From: a virus
Length of the DNA: 58,027 nt
Reading direction: 5' to 3' (one strand)
IMG/VR virus record: IMGVR_UViG_3300046694_000622
Location: 1-58,027 of that record
Positions 32,888-40,324 of this stretch are shown here, piece by piece. How positions within the stretch are numbered: the stretch's first letter is position 1; each line of letters begins with the position of its first letter. Both the position numbers and the translations under genes were made by a program. The notes below the pieces were generated by a model. The model was not told the DNA's origin and did not search any database. It saw only the letters and a list, made by a program, of their open reading frames with translations.

Positions 32888-33486
32888 GCTGCTCTCCCCT
32901 TCAGCTCTCTTGTCTTTGCCCGGAATTCGGCCTTGATGGCCTTGATTTCTTCGACGGTGTACTTGCGGGCCGGATGAGGCCCTTCGATCCAGGCAACCTT
33001 GTCGGCGCCGATGCGATGCACCAGGCGGATGCGGTACTCCACCGCGTTGCCTGACAGGTTCCGGTTGCACTTCACGCACTGGCGGTGGATGTTCAACTGC
33101 TCAAAGCGTAGCTCCGGACAGGCCCCCACGGAACGGTAGTGCCCTGCATCCCAGCGACTGCCGGTGATCAGATCGTGATCGTTGGGCATCGAATCGCAGC
33201 TGATGCATGGCAGGTGTGCGTCACGAAGGCGCACGAACTCGTTGACTGCGGTCTGGGCTTCACGGAGGTGATCCGCCCTGCTCTTCAGCTTCTCCTTGCG
33301 GACCTTGATCTCGCGGCGCTCGCGCTGATCGATGGCCTTCCGGGCTAATTGCTGGTTGGCCGGCTGCTTGGCCAAGTCCAGCGCACAACTAACGCTGCAG
33401 GCCCTTTGCGTCGAGAGCGAGGGCCGGAACTTGTTGCCACAGGCCTTGCAGCTCTTCTGCTTCACTTCCTTGATGGCAGTCCTCAT
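32884..33486 (-). CDS. ninG: NinG recombination protein
   Basis: 200 aa. Zinc-type cysteines CKACGNKF and CSVSC at the N-terminus, a coiled basic helix, then CISC with HYRSVGACPELRF and CVKCN, the NinG/Rap Holliday-junction nuclease signature. It acts in Red- or RecBCD-type recombination. 4-nt overlaps with its neighbours. Confidence 0.9.
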   Translation of the reverse strand: MRTAIKEVKQKSCKACGNKFRPSLSTQRACSVSCALDLAKQPANQQLARKAIDQRERREIKVRKEKLKSRADHLREAQTAVNEFVRLRDAHLPCISCDSMPNDHDLITGSRWDAGHYRSVGACPELRFEQLNIHRQCVKCNRNLSGNAVEYRIRLVHRIGADKVAWIEGPHPARKYTVEEIKAIKAEFRAKTRELKGRAA

Positions 33487-33953
33487 GCCGCCTCCTTGCT
33501 CAGCAGGTCGGTGAACACGACGCCCTGTCCAGTGAAGTACGCGGCCATGCGATCTGTGTACTGGATGCCTTGGGCGCGATTTAACAGGCTAGTCACCGGG
33601 AATCCGTCAGGCCCGAACAGCTTGCAGCCGCCCATCATGGCCAGCTTCGTTTCGTAAGGCAGATGACGCATCACCCGATACCACTCCACCTGAAACCCGG
33701 CATCCTCATTCAGAAGGATCTGCACGCCGAAGTGCAGCTTGCAGTACCGACGGGCATCGGCCTCATCGCCGATCTGGGTCATCTCGGAAATGCGCTTGTA
33801 CATCGCGAACCACAGGGCGTTTTGGTCCAGCGTACGGTCCTTGCCGGGACGCAGTGACACAACCACGAACTTCTTGTCGCGGTACATGGCGCTCAGCTTG
33901 GTGATAGCCTCGGAGAGCTTGGCCTGGCAGTTGACGCTGATTTTGTCGGTCAT
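33483..33953 (-). CDS. ninB: NinB recombination protein
   Basis: 156 aa from the ATG at 33953. RTLDQNALWFAMYKRISEMT and YCKLHFGVQILL match lambda NinB (Orf), a ssDNA-binding recombination mediator. The start shares bases with the stop of the upstream gene, and the next gene is ninG as in lambda nin regions. Confidence 0.88.
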   Translation of the reverse strand: MTDKISVNCQAKLSEAITKLSAMYRDKKFVVVSLRPGKDRTLDQNALWFAMYKRISEMTQIGDEADARRYCKLHFGVQILLNEDAGFQVEWYRVMRHLPYETKLAMMGGCKLFGPDGFPVTSLLNRAQGIQYTDRMAAYFTGQGVVFTDLLSKEAA

Positions 33954-34747
33954 CACAGGCGCTCCTTGCGAGTCATTTGCTCTACCGCTTTCAGTTGGTC
34001 AGCCTTGCGCAAGGCGAGTCGGCGGCGCTCTGACCGGGCATCCCATCGAGATTGAATGTCTTTGCGACGGCGGTGTGTCTGCAGCTCATCCCTGACTTGC
34101 TGCCAACGAGCATGCAGCTTTGCGGATGGCTGAACAGCTGACCCGGTCAGCAAGCCAGCAATGGCTTGGCCATCTGCGGTGATGGGCGCGATACGCAAAT
34201 CAGCCAAATACTGAGTTCCGGCTTGCTGAGTGATCAGTTGCATGCGTACTGCCGATTCGATGGCTGTCACCCGCCGAGCAGCGTCGAAACCGAGGGACAC
34301 GCTCCATGTCACCGGAGCTGCTTCGGCGCGAGCCGTTGTCACCAGCCGCTCGTAGGCGCTCATGAAGGCCATCCGAGCACCAACTTTGTCGCCAAGTTTC
34401 AGAATTGGTGCGGCGGCACTCATGGCCTGCCGGACTTCTTCGGTCATCACCACCGTTTCGATTTCGTCACCGGCCATCAACGCAATTGACCATGCCTCGT
34501 CCTTGGCCGGACGGCCGTCGGCAGCCTGAACACGTTGCAGGATGTCCGCCATGGTCAGCTTGCCTTTTACTTCGAAGCGGCAGGCCTTCAGCGCAGCGCG
34601 GATGTCCGATACGGGATAAGCACAGAGGTCCTCAGCCATAATTGCCGCGGTACCGGGGCTCATTTCCTGGCCCATAGCTTCCGCCGTGGCGATGATGGCT
34701 GCCGCCAACCCAGCAACCTGCTGATCGTTCATTTCAAAGGTATTCAT
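33953..34747 (-). CDS. Replication accessory protein, possible helicase loader
   Basis: 264 aa from the ATG at 34747 (GGAGAG upstream). The N-terminal third (MNTFEMNDQQVAGLAAAIIA, PVSDIRAALKACRFEVKGKL) resembles small phage helicase-loader/inhibitor folds; the C-terminus is strongly basic (RRRKDIQSRWDARSERRRLA). It lies in the place of lambda P, right after the O-like gene with a 14-nt overlap. The loader role is inference. Confidence 0.6.
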   Translation of the reverse strand: MNTFEMNDQQVAGLAAAIIATAEAMGQEMSPGTAAIMAEDLCAYPVSDIRAALKACRFEVKGKLTMADILQRVQAADGRPAKDEAWSIALMAGDEIETVVMTEEVRQAMSAAAPILKLGDKVGARMAFMSAYERLVTTARAEAAPVTWSVSLGFDAARRVTAIESAVRMQLITQQAGTQYLADLRIAPITADGQAIAGLLTGSAVQPSAKLHARWQQVRDELQTHRRRKDIQSRWDARSERRRLALRKADQLKAVEQMTRKERL

Positions 34748-35705
34748 TGCGCTCTCCTGCCTGGCGCTTGGCCAAGACCATTTGCGCGGCCTGTTCCGCA
34801 GCGGAGACGTTCGCCTCAGTGCGCTCCATCTGGCGGGCCGTGGCACCGTTGATGCGCTGACCAGTCATCCACTGAGTGTGGTAACTCTCAGCATTCGCCA
34901 GCAGTTCGTTGAGGCTGTGGCACTTGCGCAGTACGGCGGCATCGCTGGTTTTCAGGAAGTGGGCTGCAACGTGGTGGGCGACATCGGTACCGAGGCGGTC
35001 GACAAGCTGACCGAGCTGACCACCAACCTTGGCGTTCCACACCGGCCAGGTGTTGTAGCGTTTGCGGTAGGCCATGGCGTAGTTCGCCCAAACCTTGAAG
35101 GTTTTGCAGGACTGGTCTTTGGGGCCAGGCATGTCGGCGGGAATCTCGACCCGTGGCGTATCGGTGCGGTCAACCACCAGCACCAAGTTGCGGACCGGCT
35201 TGTCCGGACCGTCCTGCAAGTCCTGACTGGTATCCTGATTGGTACCCTGATGATTGGTATCCTGATTTGTCGGAGATTTTTCCGACCCTGTCTCGGATTT
35301 TTCTCCGACCCTGCTCGGATTTTTTTCCGAGGTAGATCGGATTTTTTTCCGACCCTCGTTCTTTGGTGGGGTCGGATATTTTTCCGACCCATCAAGCTTC
35401 TGGTTCCACTCGATCGCCTTCTCCGTCAGACGAAATAGGGTGATGTTCGAGGTGCTGGAAAGCTCAATCAGACCGGCCTCTTCCAGGGCCTTCAGCATGC
35501 GGTAAGCGGTATCTGGCTTATCGGTGAGTAGCGGCAGCTCCTCAATGATCTTGGCCTTACTTAGCGCGAAGAAGATCCCGTCATCAGTCTTGATTGGCTT
35601 AGTCCAACTCGGGCAGCCATAGACGAAGGCGAATAGCAGCGCTTGCTGAGAATTCAGCCCCCACTCCAGCGCCTTCACCTGGTTGATCGTGACGGTGTAT
35701 TGCAT
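34734..35705 (-). CDS. O-like replication initiation protein with internal origin
   Basis: 323 aa. The N-terminal winged-helix domain (about 1-100) includes QVKALEWGLNSQQALLFAFV and AYRMLKALEEAGLIELSSTS. A low-complexity linker (about 105-165; GEKSETGSEKSPT) is encoded by the iteron array, and the C-terminal domain presumably contacts helicase or loader. Lambda O has this layout, with ori inside its gene. A hairpin overlaps its ribosome site. Confidence 0.82.
   Translation of the reverse strand: MQYTVTINQVKALEWGLNSQQALLFAFVYGCPSWTKPIKTDDGIFFALSKAKIIEELPLLTDKPDTAYRMLKALEEAGLIELSSTSNITLFRLTEKAIEWNQKLDGSEKYPTPPKNEGRKKIRSTSEKNPSRVGEKSETGSEKSPTNQDTNHQGTNQDTSQDLQDGPDKPVRNLVLVVDRTDTPRVEIPADMPGPKDQSCKTFKVWANYAMAYRKRYNTWPVWNAKVGGQLGQLVDRLGTDVAHHVAAHFLKTSDAAVLRKCHSLNELLANAESYHTQWMTGQRINGATARQMERTEANVSAAEQAAQMVLAKRQAGERNEYL
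35270..35387. repeat. Iteron array, probable phage replication origin
   Basis: Five 16-bp units of the form TCGGA-N6-TCCGA with T-rich centres at 35270, 35293, 35315, 35337 and 35372. The first four are spaced 22-23 bp apart, about two helical turns. They lie inside the O-like gene, as lambda iterons do. Just before them are three GGTATCCTGATT-like repeats (35229-35268). Confidence 0.8.
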
Positions 35706-35721
35706 GTCAGGTATTCCTGAC
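35706..35721 (-). promoter_or_regulatory. Hairpin covering the replication gene ribosome site
   Basis: GTCAGG-TATT-CCTGAC is a perfect inverted repeat ending next to the ATG of the O-like gene. The AGGA Shine-Dalgarno lies in the stem, so folding could limit translation. Confidence 0.55.
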
Positions 35722-35743
35722 CAAGGGAGAAAGCGCAGAAGTA

Positions 35744-35779
35744 CGCGACACGTTTTTGGAATTCAGAAAACGTGTCGCG
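35744..35779. repeat. Perfect 13-bp inverted repeat upstream of replication gene
   Basis: Arms CGCGACACGTTTT (35744-35756) and AAAACGTGTCGCG (35767-35779) separated by 10 nt. It could be an operator or an RNA hairpin. The right arm overlaps a TGTCGCGACA palindrome that recurs at 38135. Confidence 0.7.
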
Positions 35780-35847
35780 ACATTGTTCGAGGTATTGCTT
35801 GAATTGGGTTGGCTCCGCATAATCGGCCTCATCAAGTGGTATTGAAT

Positions 35848-35875
35848 TAGCCGGGGCGCAATCCCGGCTTTTTTG
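35848..35875 (+). terminator. Stem-loop after the CII-type gene
   Basis: GCCGGG-GCGCAAT-CCCGGC followed by TTTTTT on the plus strand only. Nearby genes run leftward, so it would act on antisense transcripts or be a weak leftward tR-like site. Confidence 0.4.
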
Positions 35876-35885
35876 TGCCTGAAAT

Positions 35886-36308
35886 TCAGGCGGCCTTCAC
35901 CGATGCATCCATCACGTCCAAGCTCTGCCGAACATGGTTGATTTCTTGGCGAATCAAGGATTTTTCGAAGGTGCTGACGTGGTCGTCTCCGAGTGCTTCG
36001 TGCACTGCGATTGTCAGATCAGCCACTTCCTTGCCCACATTGATCAGAGATTTGGTTAGTGCTTGAGGTTGGGGAGCAGACTTGGCGACCAGGTCGAAAC
36101 CGAATTCATTCGCGAGCACCGCCAAGGGGCGCATGTCGCCGGTGTGGAGCAAGATCCCAAACAGATGCTCCACTGTCAGGTGATGAGCGTCGTTGTCCGG
36201 GTTGGCTCGCTGGAGCAGACCAACGTGCGGAACGCCCATCTTTGCCGCCAGTGCTTTTGCCTCGTTATCCAGAACAGCGCTTTGGCATGCCCGCAAAAAA
36301 TCTTCCAT
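35886..36308 (-). CDS. CII-family transcriptional regulator
   Basis: 140 aa, phage regulatory protein CII family (PF06892-like). N-terminal DNA-binding part with CQSAVLDNEAKALAAKMGVP, HHLTVEHLFGILLHTGDMRP and LAVLANEFGFDLV; C-terminal helical oligomerisation part. It lies between cro and the replication genes like lambda cII and probably sets the lysis/lysogeny choice. GAGG 8 nt upstream of the ATG. Confidence 0.8.
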   Translation of the reverse strand: MEDFLRACQSAVLDNEAKALAAKMGVPHVGLLQRANPDNDAHHLTVEHLFGILLHTGDMRPLAVLANEFGFDLVAKSAPQPQALTKSLINVGKEVADLTIAVHEALGDDHVSTFEKSLIRQEINHVRQSLDVMDASVKAA

Positions 36309-36335
36309 TCGTAAAACCTCAAATTTGTTTCCGTG

Positions 36336-36380
36336 GTGGCGTTACGCCAACAAAGCGATGATCTGGTCATGACCAGATCA
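36336..36380. promoter_or_regulatory. Two palindromes in the cro-cII gap
   Basis: TGGCGT-T-ACGCCA at 36336-36348, and a perfect 22-bp palindrome at 36359-36380 with half-site TGATCTGGTCA. Both lie upstream of the CII-type gene and of the plus-strand ORF at 36392. They are candidate binding sites for CII or another regulator. Confidence 0.6.
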
Positions 36381-36391
36381 AGGACGCATCC

Positions 36392-36604
36392 ATGACCACT
36401 GATTCCGAATTGCATGGCGAGATAACCGCCCTTTGCTGCTTAGTAGTTGCCTTGGCTTCCACCCTTCCCTTGTCGTCTCAACTCCGGCTATGGCCTGCGT
36501 TTGAGCGGGCTGCCGGTCCGTTAAGAGCGCGGCTTGGTCTTGAAGAGCTGCGAGGGTTTGAGCGGGTGACTGCTACGCTAAGTTCGCAGCGTGCTGTGGT
36601 TTAG
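36392..36604 (+). CDS. Small protein antisense to the cro-cII transcript
   Basis: 70 aa with AAGGA at proper spacing. MTTDSELHGEITALCCLVVA and SQLRLWPAFERAAGPLRARL with ELRGFERVTATL at the end; mostly helical, one hydrophobic stretch. It is transcribed against cro and its end overlaps the end of cro by 4 nt. Function unknown; it could affect the switch simply by antisense transcription. Confidence 0.55.
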   Translation: MTTDSELHGEITALCCLVVALASTLPLSSQLRLWPAFERAAGPLRARLGLEELRGFERVTATLSSQRAVV

Positions 36605-36840
36605 GCGGCGGACTTCTTTGGGTGGGCTTCCAAGAGCAGCCAAGACGGCTCGAACGGTTTTCCATTCGCGGCAGCCAGAGCAGCAATTCGCTCGGCATAT
36701 CGCGTCTCGCCGGTGTATTCGGTGCGCGGCAAACAGTCAGCGGTAAGCCATTTGTAAACAGCTCGAGGAGACTTTCCACAGGCCAACGCAACGACTGGAA
36801 CTCCGCCAGCGTCATCGATCGATTTCTTGAGCGGCCGCAT
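36601..36840 (-). CDS. cro: Cro-like repressor
   Basis: 79 aa with CGGAGG upstream. Helix-turn-helix VPVVALACGKSPRAVYKWLT (about 14-33), like YdaS/Cro-type phage repressors. It is divergent from cI across a short operator region and heads the leftward early operon. It should turn down CI synthesis after induction. Confidence 0.85.
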   Translation of the reverse strand: MRPLKKSIDDAGGVPVVALACGKSPRAVYKWLTADCLPRTEYTGETRYAERIAALAAANGKPFEPSWLLLEAHPKKSAA

Positions 36841-36857
36841 AAGGCCTCCGAGTCAAT

Positions 36858-36876
36858 TATGAACTTACAGTACATA
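36858..36876. promoter_or_regulatory. Operator between cro and cI
   Basis: TATGAAC-TTACA-GTACATA, an imperfect palindrome matching the arms of the perfect palindrome at 41896-41920 (TATGAAC/GTTCATA). Probable CI/Cro operator. Confidence 0.6.
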
Positions 36877-36878
36877 TT

Positions 36879-37787
36879 ATGTCGGAACTGAAAGTACATG
36901 CAAGCGCATGCGATATTGAACCTATGGTTCAGATAGAAGAAATCCGCACAGCCTTCGTGGCTCGGTTAAAGAAATCCTTGGCTGCTCACGGCATTGACCA
37001 GTGGGGCGCAGGCGCTCGCCTAGCTGAAATCGCCAAGGTCACCCCGAAGGCTTCCAGCAAATGGCTGAATGGCGAGTCGATGCCGGGCCCTGCGAAGATG
37101 CAAGCAATTGCGGATGCGCTCGGCGTGAAGATTGAGTGGCTTCAGCACGGGTCAGGAGTAGATCCGACGCTCTCGCGTATGCCGGTAGTCAACGATCCAA
37201 CTGGTTCCGAGGTGAAGTCTGCCGCCGATATCGTGCTTGAGATGCTCACTAAGCAGGGAAAAGGACTTTCAGGGGATGCCCGCAGACGGCTACTTGCGGT
37301 TGCAGAGGCTGAAGATGCCGGCGGCGCCATTGAGGTCGATTACTACCGCCCCGGCGTAGTCGGTGACGAGGTGTGGATCGCGCATTACGACGTCCGCGCT
37401 GCCATGGGTGGCGGACAGATACCGCACGACTACCCGGAGTTGCTCCAGGACGTGAGGGTAAGCCCTCAACATCTGCGCGAGATGGGCGTCGAGTTCAAAG
37501 AGCACTTCCATCTCAAGATGGTCACCGGCTGGGGTCAGTCGATGGCGCCCACGATCAAGCACCGCGACCCGCTGCTCGTCGACATCAGTATTCGGGAATT
37601 CGTGGGGGATGGGATTTACATGTTTTCTTGGGAAGGCCACCTGTACATCAAGCGCCTCCAGTGGATTGGTGACGGTCAAATCAAGATGATTTCTGACAAT
37701 ACGATGCACCCACCGCAAACGATCAGGGCTGATGAGACCTACATCCAAGCCCGCGTACTGTTGGTGTGGAACGCTCACCTGGTGTAA
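36879..37787 (+). CDS. cI: CI-type repressor with S24/LexA-like C-terminus
   Basis: 302 aa in the longest form; the ATG at 36924 is a possible true start, and neither has a good Shine-Dalgarno (leaderless translation as in lambda PRM is possible). HTH domain about 20-80 (RLAEIAKVTPKASSKWLNGE). The peptidase-fold C-terminus has Ser221 (GQSMAP) and Lys258 (YIKRLQ). It maintains lysogeny and is inactivated on DNA damage. Confidence 0.88.
   Translation: MSELKVHASACDIEPMVQIEEIRTAFVARLKKSLAAHGIDQWGAGARLAEIAKVTPKASSKWLNGESMPGPAKMQAIADALGVKIEWLQHGSGVDPTLSRMPVVNDPTGSEVKSAADIVLEMLTKQGKGLSGDARRRLLAVAEAEDAGGAIEVDYYRPGVVGDEVWIAHYDVRAAMGGGQIPHDYPELLQDVRVSPQHLREMGVEFKEHFHLKMVTGWGQSMAPTIKHRDPLLVDISIREFVGDGIYMFSWEGHLYIKRLQWIGDGQIKMISDNTMHPPQTIRADETYIQARVLLVWNAHLV
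36917..36931. promoter_or_regulatory. Palindrome over the cI start region
   Basis: TGAACC-TAT-GGTTCA, perfect 6-bp arms. A like-built site, GCGAACC-ATT-GGTTCGC, lies at 41799-41815. It contains the alternative cI ATG at 36924 and may serve autoregulation. Confidence 0.55.
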
Positions 37788-37843
37788 CTGAATTGTGGGC
37801 TGAGCATCTGACCCGAAGTGCGGGCGCTGCAGAGGTTCTGACA

Positions 37844-38047
37844 ATGCCGAAGAAAAAGCCGGAAAGTCAGGCTGCGGTGACTGCTGCTGAAATCGAACGT
37901 TCTATTCAGGCCTTGAACAAAATGGCTGAACGTTTATGGGGAGATGACCGGGAAGCTGAGGCGAAAGCCCTCCTCGACGCCTTGGATGCATTGAACCGGG
38001 CGCTAGACCGGATCAGGATTGGCGAAAGCCGCAAGACTCTTCATTGA
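37844..38047 (+). CDS. Small hypothetical protein, 67 aa
   Basis: The ATG at 37844 follows AGAGG. MPKKKPESQAAVTAAEIERS, then a helical acidic body (EAKALLDALDALNRALDRIR). It lies just downstream of cI on the same strand, so it is probably expressed in the lysogen. No domain recognised. Confidence 0.6.
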   Translation: MPKKKPESQAAVTAAEIERSIQALNKMAERLWGDDREAEAKALLDALDALNRALDRIRIGESRKTLH

Positions 38048-38116
38048 GAAAAATCATGGACTCATCGAAACAGCATCCAGCGCGACGGGGATTTTATAGG
38101 TGCATAGGGTTGAGGG

Positions 38117-38146
38117 GTTAACCCGGTTAACAGTTGTCGCGACAAC
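38117..38146. promoter_or_regulatory. Paired palindromes downstream of cI
   Basis: GTTAACC-C-GGTTAAC at 38117-38131, followed directly by GTTGTCGCGACAAC at 38133-38146. The core TGTCGCGACA recurs at 35773-35782 before the replication gene, suggesting one regulator for both flanks of the switch. Confidence 0.5.
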
Positions 38147-38213
38147 CATTTGAGCTGCGGCGGATCAGCCAACGCATGGGAATCCTTGCCGACCTGGAAC
38201 GAGGGCTGACGGC

Positions 38214-38402
38214 ATGGCGCACTCACTTCGATACGAGATAGGCGAATCCGTCCGTACCATAGAGGCGGAAGTGGGGAAGCTGCTCGATTTGGCTGCAACG
38301 CTCAGAGATGCAGGGGATGAAGACCTGGCTGTAGCCGTCTCCGCCCAAGCGAACAAGCTGCTGGAGACTGCGGTAGCGCTGAGAATCGCTCTGGCGGGCT
38401 GA
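38214..38402 (+). CDS. Small helical protein, 62 aa
   Basis: MAHSLRYEIGESVRTIEAEV and LLDLAATLRDAGDEDLAVAV; all-helical, no membrane span. Weak ribosome site (GAGGG). It lies directly after the paired palindromes. Function unknown. Confidence 0.5.
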   Translation: MAHSLRYEIGESVRTIEAEVGKLLDLAATLRDAGDEDLAVAVSAQANKLLETAVALRIALAG

Positions 38403-38557
38403 CTGCTTACGCCGATGAGGTGAAAGGGGGAAGAATCGTGTGTCGAGCTGCTGAGTGAGCGTGGTGAGCCAGTTGTATCATGGACTTGATCGTGTGTTTT
38501 TGACTGGAATTCTTACGCGTTGAACCACCAAGCATTACTTTTTATTTTGGAGATATT

Positions 38558-38806
38558 ATGAGCGACGACAGAAGGGATCAAGAATCTCAGGATATTGTAA
38601 AACTGAAGGTTATGGTTTCTCGACTCCACTCTCTCGCCATCACAAATCTTCAGACAGTAATAAACCTTAACTCCGCATTCCTTATGCTTCCAAATCTTCC
38701 GGACGGTGCTGAGTTTGAAGCAAGGGAAGCACTAAGCTGCATTCAGAAGCAGATTGATCTTCTCACGGAGCTCGCAGAAATCTCGGAGCCAAACAATGGT
38801 CGCTGA
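38558..38806 (+). CDS. Rex-position gene 1, small helical protein
   Basis: 82 aa with TTTTGGAGATATT before the ATG. MSDDRRDQESQDIVKLKVMV, then helices (AREALSCIQKQIDLLTELAE). It overlaps the next gene by 11 nt, so the two are translationally coupled. Cytoplasmic, soluble. Downstream of cI on the same strand, the place of lambda rexA. I see no sequence likeness to RexA. Confidence 0.65.
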   Translation: MSDDRRDQESQDIVKLKVMVSRLHSLAITNLQTVINLNSAFLMLPNLPDGAEFEAREALSCIQKQIDLLTELAEISEPNNGR

Positions 38807-39452
38807 GATATCACTGCAAATACTTCAGCGCGAGCATGACAAACTGAAAGCCGCACTTGACTCTCGGAAAACGACAGAGGGTGACAGCGTTGAAGAACTG
38901 AGCAAGAATCCCCTCATGACAGACATTTCCCGTGAAGAGCTCCAGTACACGCTATCCGGCATTGAAGATCGGATGGATCGACGTATCGAACAGCTTTCGA
39001 GAGAGAGCGAGCGACGCGCAGACGAGTACAACCGAGAACTGATGCTTCGGGACGAATTCTTTCGCCGCGAAAATGAGATCCGCCAGGAAACCTTGCGATT
39101 TGAGCAAGAGCTGCGTGACAAATCCCTAGACGAGCGGTTTGCGTCTTTCCTTACTGGCCAGATGGATCGAGACAAACTTCAACTTGAGCGGGACAAACGT
39201 TATGAGATGCTGGCTGAGCGCGTAACGAAGGCGGCTGAAGGCGCCGAAGAAGCGGCCAAGCAGGCTGCGACCGTAAAATCTAATTACTGGGCTGCAGTTA
39301 TTGTTCAACTTCTCGCTGTTGTTGCCATCCTCGTGGGCGCTTATTACGCAAATCAAGCGAATGTGCTGGGCGCAATGCAAACCACCATGTCTGCTTTTCA
39401 AGCAGGAAAAGCCGAAAATGCTACACCTATATCACCCAACCAATCCAAATAA
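38796..39452 (+). CDS. Rex-position gene 2, coiled-coil protein with C-terminal TM
   Basis: 218 aa from the ATG at 38796 (CGGAG 8 nt upstream). About 165 residues of highly charged coiled coil (RRIEQLSRESERRADEYNRE, LDERFASFLTGQMDRDKLQL) are followed by one TM helix (WAAVIVQLLAVVAILVGAYY) and a short tail. It looks like a tail-anchored membrane protein with a long cytoplasmic stalk. The pair ends at a strong terminator. An exclusion or abortive-infection role is inferred from position only. Confidence 0.68.
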   Translation: MVAEISLQILQREHDKLKAALDSRKTTEGDSVEELSKNPLMTDISREELQYTLSGIEDRMDRRIEQLSRESERRADEYNRELMLRDEFFRRENEIRQETLRFEQELRDKSLDERFASFLTGQMDRDKLQLERDKRYEMLAERVTKAAEGAEEAAKQAATVKSNYWAAVIVQLLAVVAILVGAYYANQANVLGAMQTTMSAFQAGKAENATPISPNQSK

Positions 39453-39454
39453 AA

Positions 39455-39478
39455 GCCCGGCCTAGCGCCGGGCCTTTT
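39455..39478 (+). terminator. Strong intrinsic terminator
   Basis: GCCCGGC-CTAGC-GCCGGGC followed by CTTTT. It ends the cI-side transcript including the coiled-coil pair. Confidence 0.8.
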
Positions 39479-39592
39479 GACTCCACACCTTCAAACATTT
39501 TTCACGTTCCCGAGCATTGGGTGAAGATGGCTCCTTGTGATCCTTTCAGCCCGCGCTCCCCCCCCTCGGGCTTTTCTTTACCAGCGATTCGA

Positions 39593-39805
39593 CTACTCAA
39601 CGCTTTCCACGGCGCGCGTATAGGCGAGCGTTGCGATCTCTATCAAGGTCTTGCGTTCTTCCGAATCAATAATTCCTTTCTCCCGAAAATTGTCAGCGAG
39701 CCGAAGCAGTTCGTCGTACTGCTCTTGCGCATCTATCTGATCTTCGGGGCTCATCAGCAACTCATGCCAAGCGGAAAACGCCCGTACCTTCACGTCATAG
39801 TACAT
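39593..39805 (-). CDS. Small hypothetical protein, 70 aa
   Basis: The ATG at 39805 (GAGAAGGG upstream). MYYDVKVRAFSAWHELLMSP, a helical acidic middle and end ATLAYTRAVESVE. On the minus strand between two plus-strand groups. No domain recognised. Confidence 0.55.
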   Translation of the reverse strand: MYYDVKVRAFSAWHELLMSPEDQIDAQEQYDELLRLADNFREKGIIDSEERKTLIEIATLAYTRAVESVE

Positions 39806-39991
39806 GACCCTTCTCCCAAGGGTTTTTCGGTAGAAGTCGGAACACTTCAAGAAATTCACCGCATTGGATGTATGGCATGGAGAGCAACCGTGCCGGGCTT
39901 TTCGTATCTGTCCTTCGCTGATAACCTGAACGGCTCTGTACAATTCAGGGCGAGCACACGAATGGTGCGCTCCATCTGCCCTGGTACCGCT

Positions 39992-40228
39992 ATGAGCAGA
40001 AGCCGCCGCAAGACCCCGATATTTCCCATCACCTCAGCCACCTCTGAAGCCTTCGACAAGGCAACCTGGCATCGGGCCTTTCGCCGAGCTGAGAATCAGC
40101 GCCTGCAATCCGACTCCGGTAGCGAGTCGCGTCACTTTCACGAATTCTCCAGCCCCTGGCTGATGCAGAAGGACGGCAAGCACTGGTGGAGTGATGCGTC
40201 CAGCCGACCTGGTGCAATGCGCAAGTAA
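39992..40228 (+). CDS. Small basic protein of the MSRSRRKTPI type
   Basis: 78 aa starting MSRSRRKTPIFPITSATSEA, with a C-terminal HEFSSPWLMQKDGKHWWSDA segment. Small basic proteins that open MSRSRRKTPI are common in Pseudomonas genomes; their role is unknown. Very basic N-terminus could bind nucleic acid. No clear Shine-Dalgarno. A terminator follows at 40259. Confidence 0.5.
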   Translation: MSRSRRKTPIFPITSATSEAFDKATWHRAFRRAENQRLQSDSGSESRHFHEFSSPWLMQKDGKHWWSDASSRPGAMRK

Positions 40229-40258
40229 GAGCGGCACCGCCCTACCCGGTTTACGCTG

Positions 40259-40284
40259 AGCCCGTCACTAAATGGGCTTTTTGC
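40259..40284 (+). terminator. Intrinsic terminator
   Basis: AGCCC-GTCACTAAAT-GGGCT followed by TTTT. Short stem; ends 39992-40228. Confidence 0.55.
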
Positions 40285-40324
40285 TGCCTGCTACGCTTTT
40301 CCTCACACAAAGGAGGATCAAGCC

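Noticed and set aside
35229-35387. A CRISPR-like array of short repeats
   Set aside because: Units are palindromic, only 16 bp, spaced about 6 bp apart and lie inside a coding gene, so they are iterons rather than CRISPR. No Cas genes are present.
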